Positions 25,230 to 26,327 of a stretch of DNA of 26,327 bases are shown here, one piece after another; the first letter of the stretch is position 1, and each line of letters opens with the position of its first letter. Source of the stretch: JANXQG01 sp037147235. GTDB taxonomy: Bacteria > Planctomycetota > Planctomycetia > Pirellulales > Thermoguttaceae. The stretch is taken from assembly GCA_037147235.1 (NCBI GenBank), contig JBAWVO010000059.1:1-26327 (forward strand). Reading direction: 5' to 3'. The position numbers and the translations under genes are program-made. The notes beneath the pieces are model-generated. The model was not told where the DNA came from and did not search any database. It saw only the letters and a list, made by a program, of their open reading frames with translations.

Positions 25230-25370
25230 TAGCCCAGCGATTTATCGCTGGGTTCGCAACGCGATCAAAACATGAGTCCCGGAGGGACGATTGAGCGAAA
25301 AAAATTTCAGTCGTCCCTCTGGGACTTTCGGTTTCGCTCGCCTCTTACCCAGCGATAAATCGCTGGGCTA
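25230..25370. repeat. REP/BIME-like pair of inverted palindromic repeats
   Basis: A 24-base word at 25230-25253 containing the palindrome CCCAGCGAT-TT-ATCGCTGGG recurs exactly inverted at 25347-25370. Inside them a second word, GTCCCGGAGGGACGATTGA, is inverted as a near match (about 25272-25290 and 25308-25326), around an A/T-rich centre (AAAAAAATTT). A related GTCCCGGAGAGACGAATGA lies just outside the left arm (25208-25226). No transposase is present. The remainder to 25473 has a small GCCC-TTCCA-GGGC hairpin and no gene. Confidence 0.75.
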
Positions 25371-25473
25371 TTCTCAAATGCCCTTCCAGGGCAAAATCTC
25401 TTGCCCAACTACGTCCCGGCTGCGCTTCGGGACTGCGCTCGGGCTGCGCACCGGCTTCGCTCGCTCACCTTGA

Positions 25474-26244
25474 CTAGTCCGCCGGAACTCGGGCGACACG
25501 CAAGCCCAGGAAGTCGTACCTGAACCCAGGCTCGAAGATGAAACGGAACGCCGACTGGCAGAACCTGCCGACGTAGTTCCAGCTCCCGCCGCGAAACACG
25601 CGGATCGCACCCGTTGCAGGACCACTAGGATCGTCCTCCGCTTCCGCCCCATACGTACCATACCAATCCTGGCACCATTCCCATACGTTCCCATGCATGT
25701 CATACAGCCCAAAGGCATTCGGCCTCTTCTCACCGACAGGATGTGTCTTGTCGTCCGAGTTCTCATCGTACCAAGCGTATTCGCCAAGTTGTTTCTCATC
25801 GTCCCCAAAACAAAACTTGCCCGTACTCCCAGCTCGACACGCATATTCCCATTGTGCCTCCGTTGGCAATACGAACTTGCCCCCGCGCCCGCCTGTCTTC
25901 GCGTTCAGCTTGACAAGGAACTGCTGGCAATCGTCCCAACTAACCTGCTCCACCGGGTTCTTCGGACCCTTGAAATGGCTCGGGCTATTGCCCATGACCG
26001 CTTCCCACTGCTCCTGCGTCACTTCATACTTGCCCAGGTGAAACGGCTTCGTAATGGTCACTTTGTGGACAGGCTCCTCGCTAGCGTTGCCCATGGTGAA
26101 GGAACCGGCAGGGATCAAGACGAGATCCAGCTTCACGTCGTTACCCAGATCCACCGCCAATCCCTTCGGAGGCCCTTTTGTCTCGCTCAAAGCAGGCCCC
26201 GCCATTGCGAGAAGCACCACGCAACCAATCACGAAGTTTCTCAT
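25474..26244 (-). CDS. Secreted SUMF1/formylglycine-generating-enzyme-fold protein, 256 aa
   Basis: Belongs to the FGE-sulfatase (SUMF1) fold family. Signal peptide: MRNFVIGCVVLLAMAGPALS, cleavage near residue 20. Domain blocks in order: LVLIPAGSFTMGN (about 40-52), HLGKYEVTQEQWEAVMG, PVEQVSWDDCQQFLVKLN, FVLPTEAQWEYACRAG, NAFGLYDMHGNVWEWCQDWYG, RVFRGGSWNYVGRFCQSAFR, and FLGLRVAR at the end. Only one Cys is present in the GGSW...FCQSA block; the second active-site Cys of true FGE, five residues earlier, is Tyr. Sulfatase activation is therefore unlikely and the role unknown. ATG 26244 follows AAAGGA; another ATG five codons earlier is possible. Monocistronic here. Confidence 0.87.
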   Translation of the reverse strand: MRNFVIGCVVLLAMAGPALSETKGPPKGLAVDLGNDVKLDLVLIPAGSFTMGNASEEPVHKVTITKPFHLGKYEVTQEQWEAVMGNSPSHFKGPKNPVEQVSWDDCQQFLVKLNAKTGGRGGKFVLPTEAQWEYACRAGSTGKFCFGDDEKQLGEYAWYDENSDDKTHPVGEKRPNAFGLYDMHGNVWEWCQDWYGTYGAEAEDDPSGPATGAIRVFRGGSWNYVGRFCQSAFRFIFEPGFRYDFLGLRVARVPAD

Positions 26245-26286
26245 ACCATGTCCTTTCATAAAAGATTTTAGAGCTCTCCGCCAAGT

Positions 26287-26325
26287 TTGTGGTGCGGGCG
26301 TCTCGCCTGCCTGGTTCAACCACAA
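26287..26325. repeat. Palindromic repeat, copy 2 of the element at 4197-4246
   Basis: TTGTGGT (26287-26293) pairs with ACCACAA (26319-26325), enclosing GCGGGCG-TCT-CGCCTGC and a small TGGTT/AACCA hairpin. The core GGTGCGGGCGTCTCGCCTGC differs from copy 1 at a single base. It lies ~45 bases upstream of the SUMF1-fold gene start; the element may extend past the window. Confidence 0.7.
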
Positions 26326-26327
26326 CA

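Overview
The window looks like a piece of a moderately GC-rich Planctomycetota chromosome, probably a Pirellulales-type lineage. The evidence is a DUF1559-type prepilin-like N-terminus at the left edge, an EF-Tu with an unusual switch I that I recall from planctomycete EF-Tu, an RpoD-like sigma factor with extra helix-turn-helix segments, NusG with a ~97-residue N-terminal extension, a secreted SUMF1-fold protein, and many palindromic intergenic repeats. Lineage is inferred from family memory; no 16S gene is present.

Layout. 1-4250 is accessory DNA: a truncated DUF1559 protein ending in a 53-bp perfect fold-back, a class 3 lipase, two unrecognised small or medium genes, a secreted protein of unknown function, and two palindromic repeat elements. 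4704-6380 encodes the sigma factor. 6517-23391 is a long co-directional information-processing block: tRNA-Thr(TGT), tRNA-Tyr(GTA), tRNA-Gly(TCC), tRNA-Thr(GGT), tuf, tRNA-Trp(CCA), secE, nusG, rplK, rplA, rplJ, rplL, rpoB, rpoC, rpsL, rpsG, then a leuB-like dehydrogenase. The four tRNAs ahead of tuf match, in order and isotype, the E. coli thrU-tyrU-glyT-thrT-tufB arrangement; fusA does not follow rpsG. 23462-26327 returns to accessory DNA: a DUF234-type AAA ATPase with a tandem operator-like repeat over its putative promoter, about 450 bp of palindromic repeats, and a SUMF1/formylglycine-generating-enzyme-fold secreted protein.

How it works together. The central block supplies translation elongation (EF-Tu, tRNAs, L11, L1, L10, L7/L12, S12, S7), transcription (beta, beta', NusG) and the SecE translocon subunit. 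Many intergenic spacers here hold period-7 repeats, usually as two inverted arms able to fold into an RNA hairpin. The heptamer sequence differs from spacer to spacer but matches between the arms of one spacer. One such hairpin, between rplJ and rplL, is followed by seven T and looks like an intrinsic terminator or attenuator. This repeat system, its arm-to-arm correspondence, and repeat-derived coding sequence at the 3' end of rplJ are the most unusual things seen. No CRISPR array, rRNA, transposase, integrase or replication origin was recognised.
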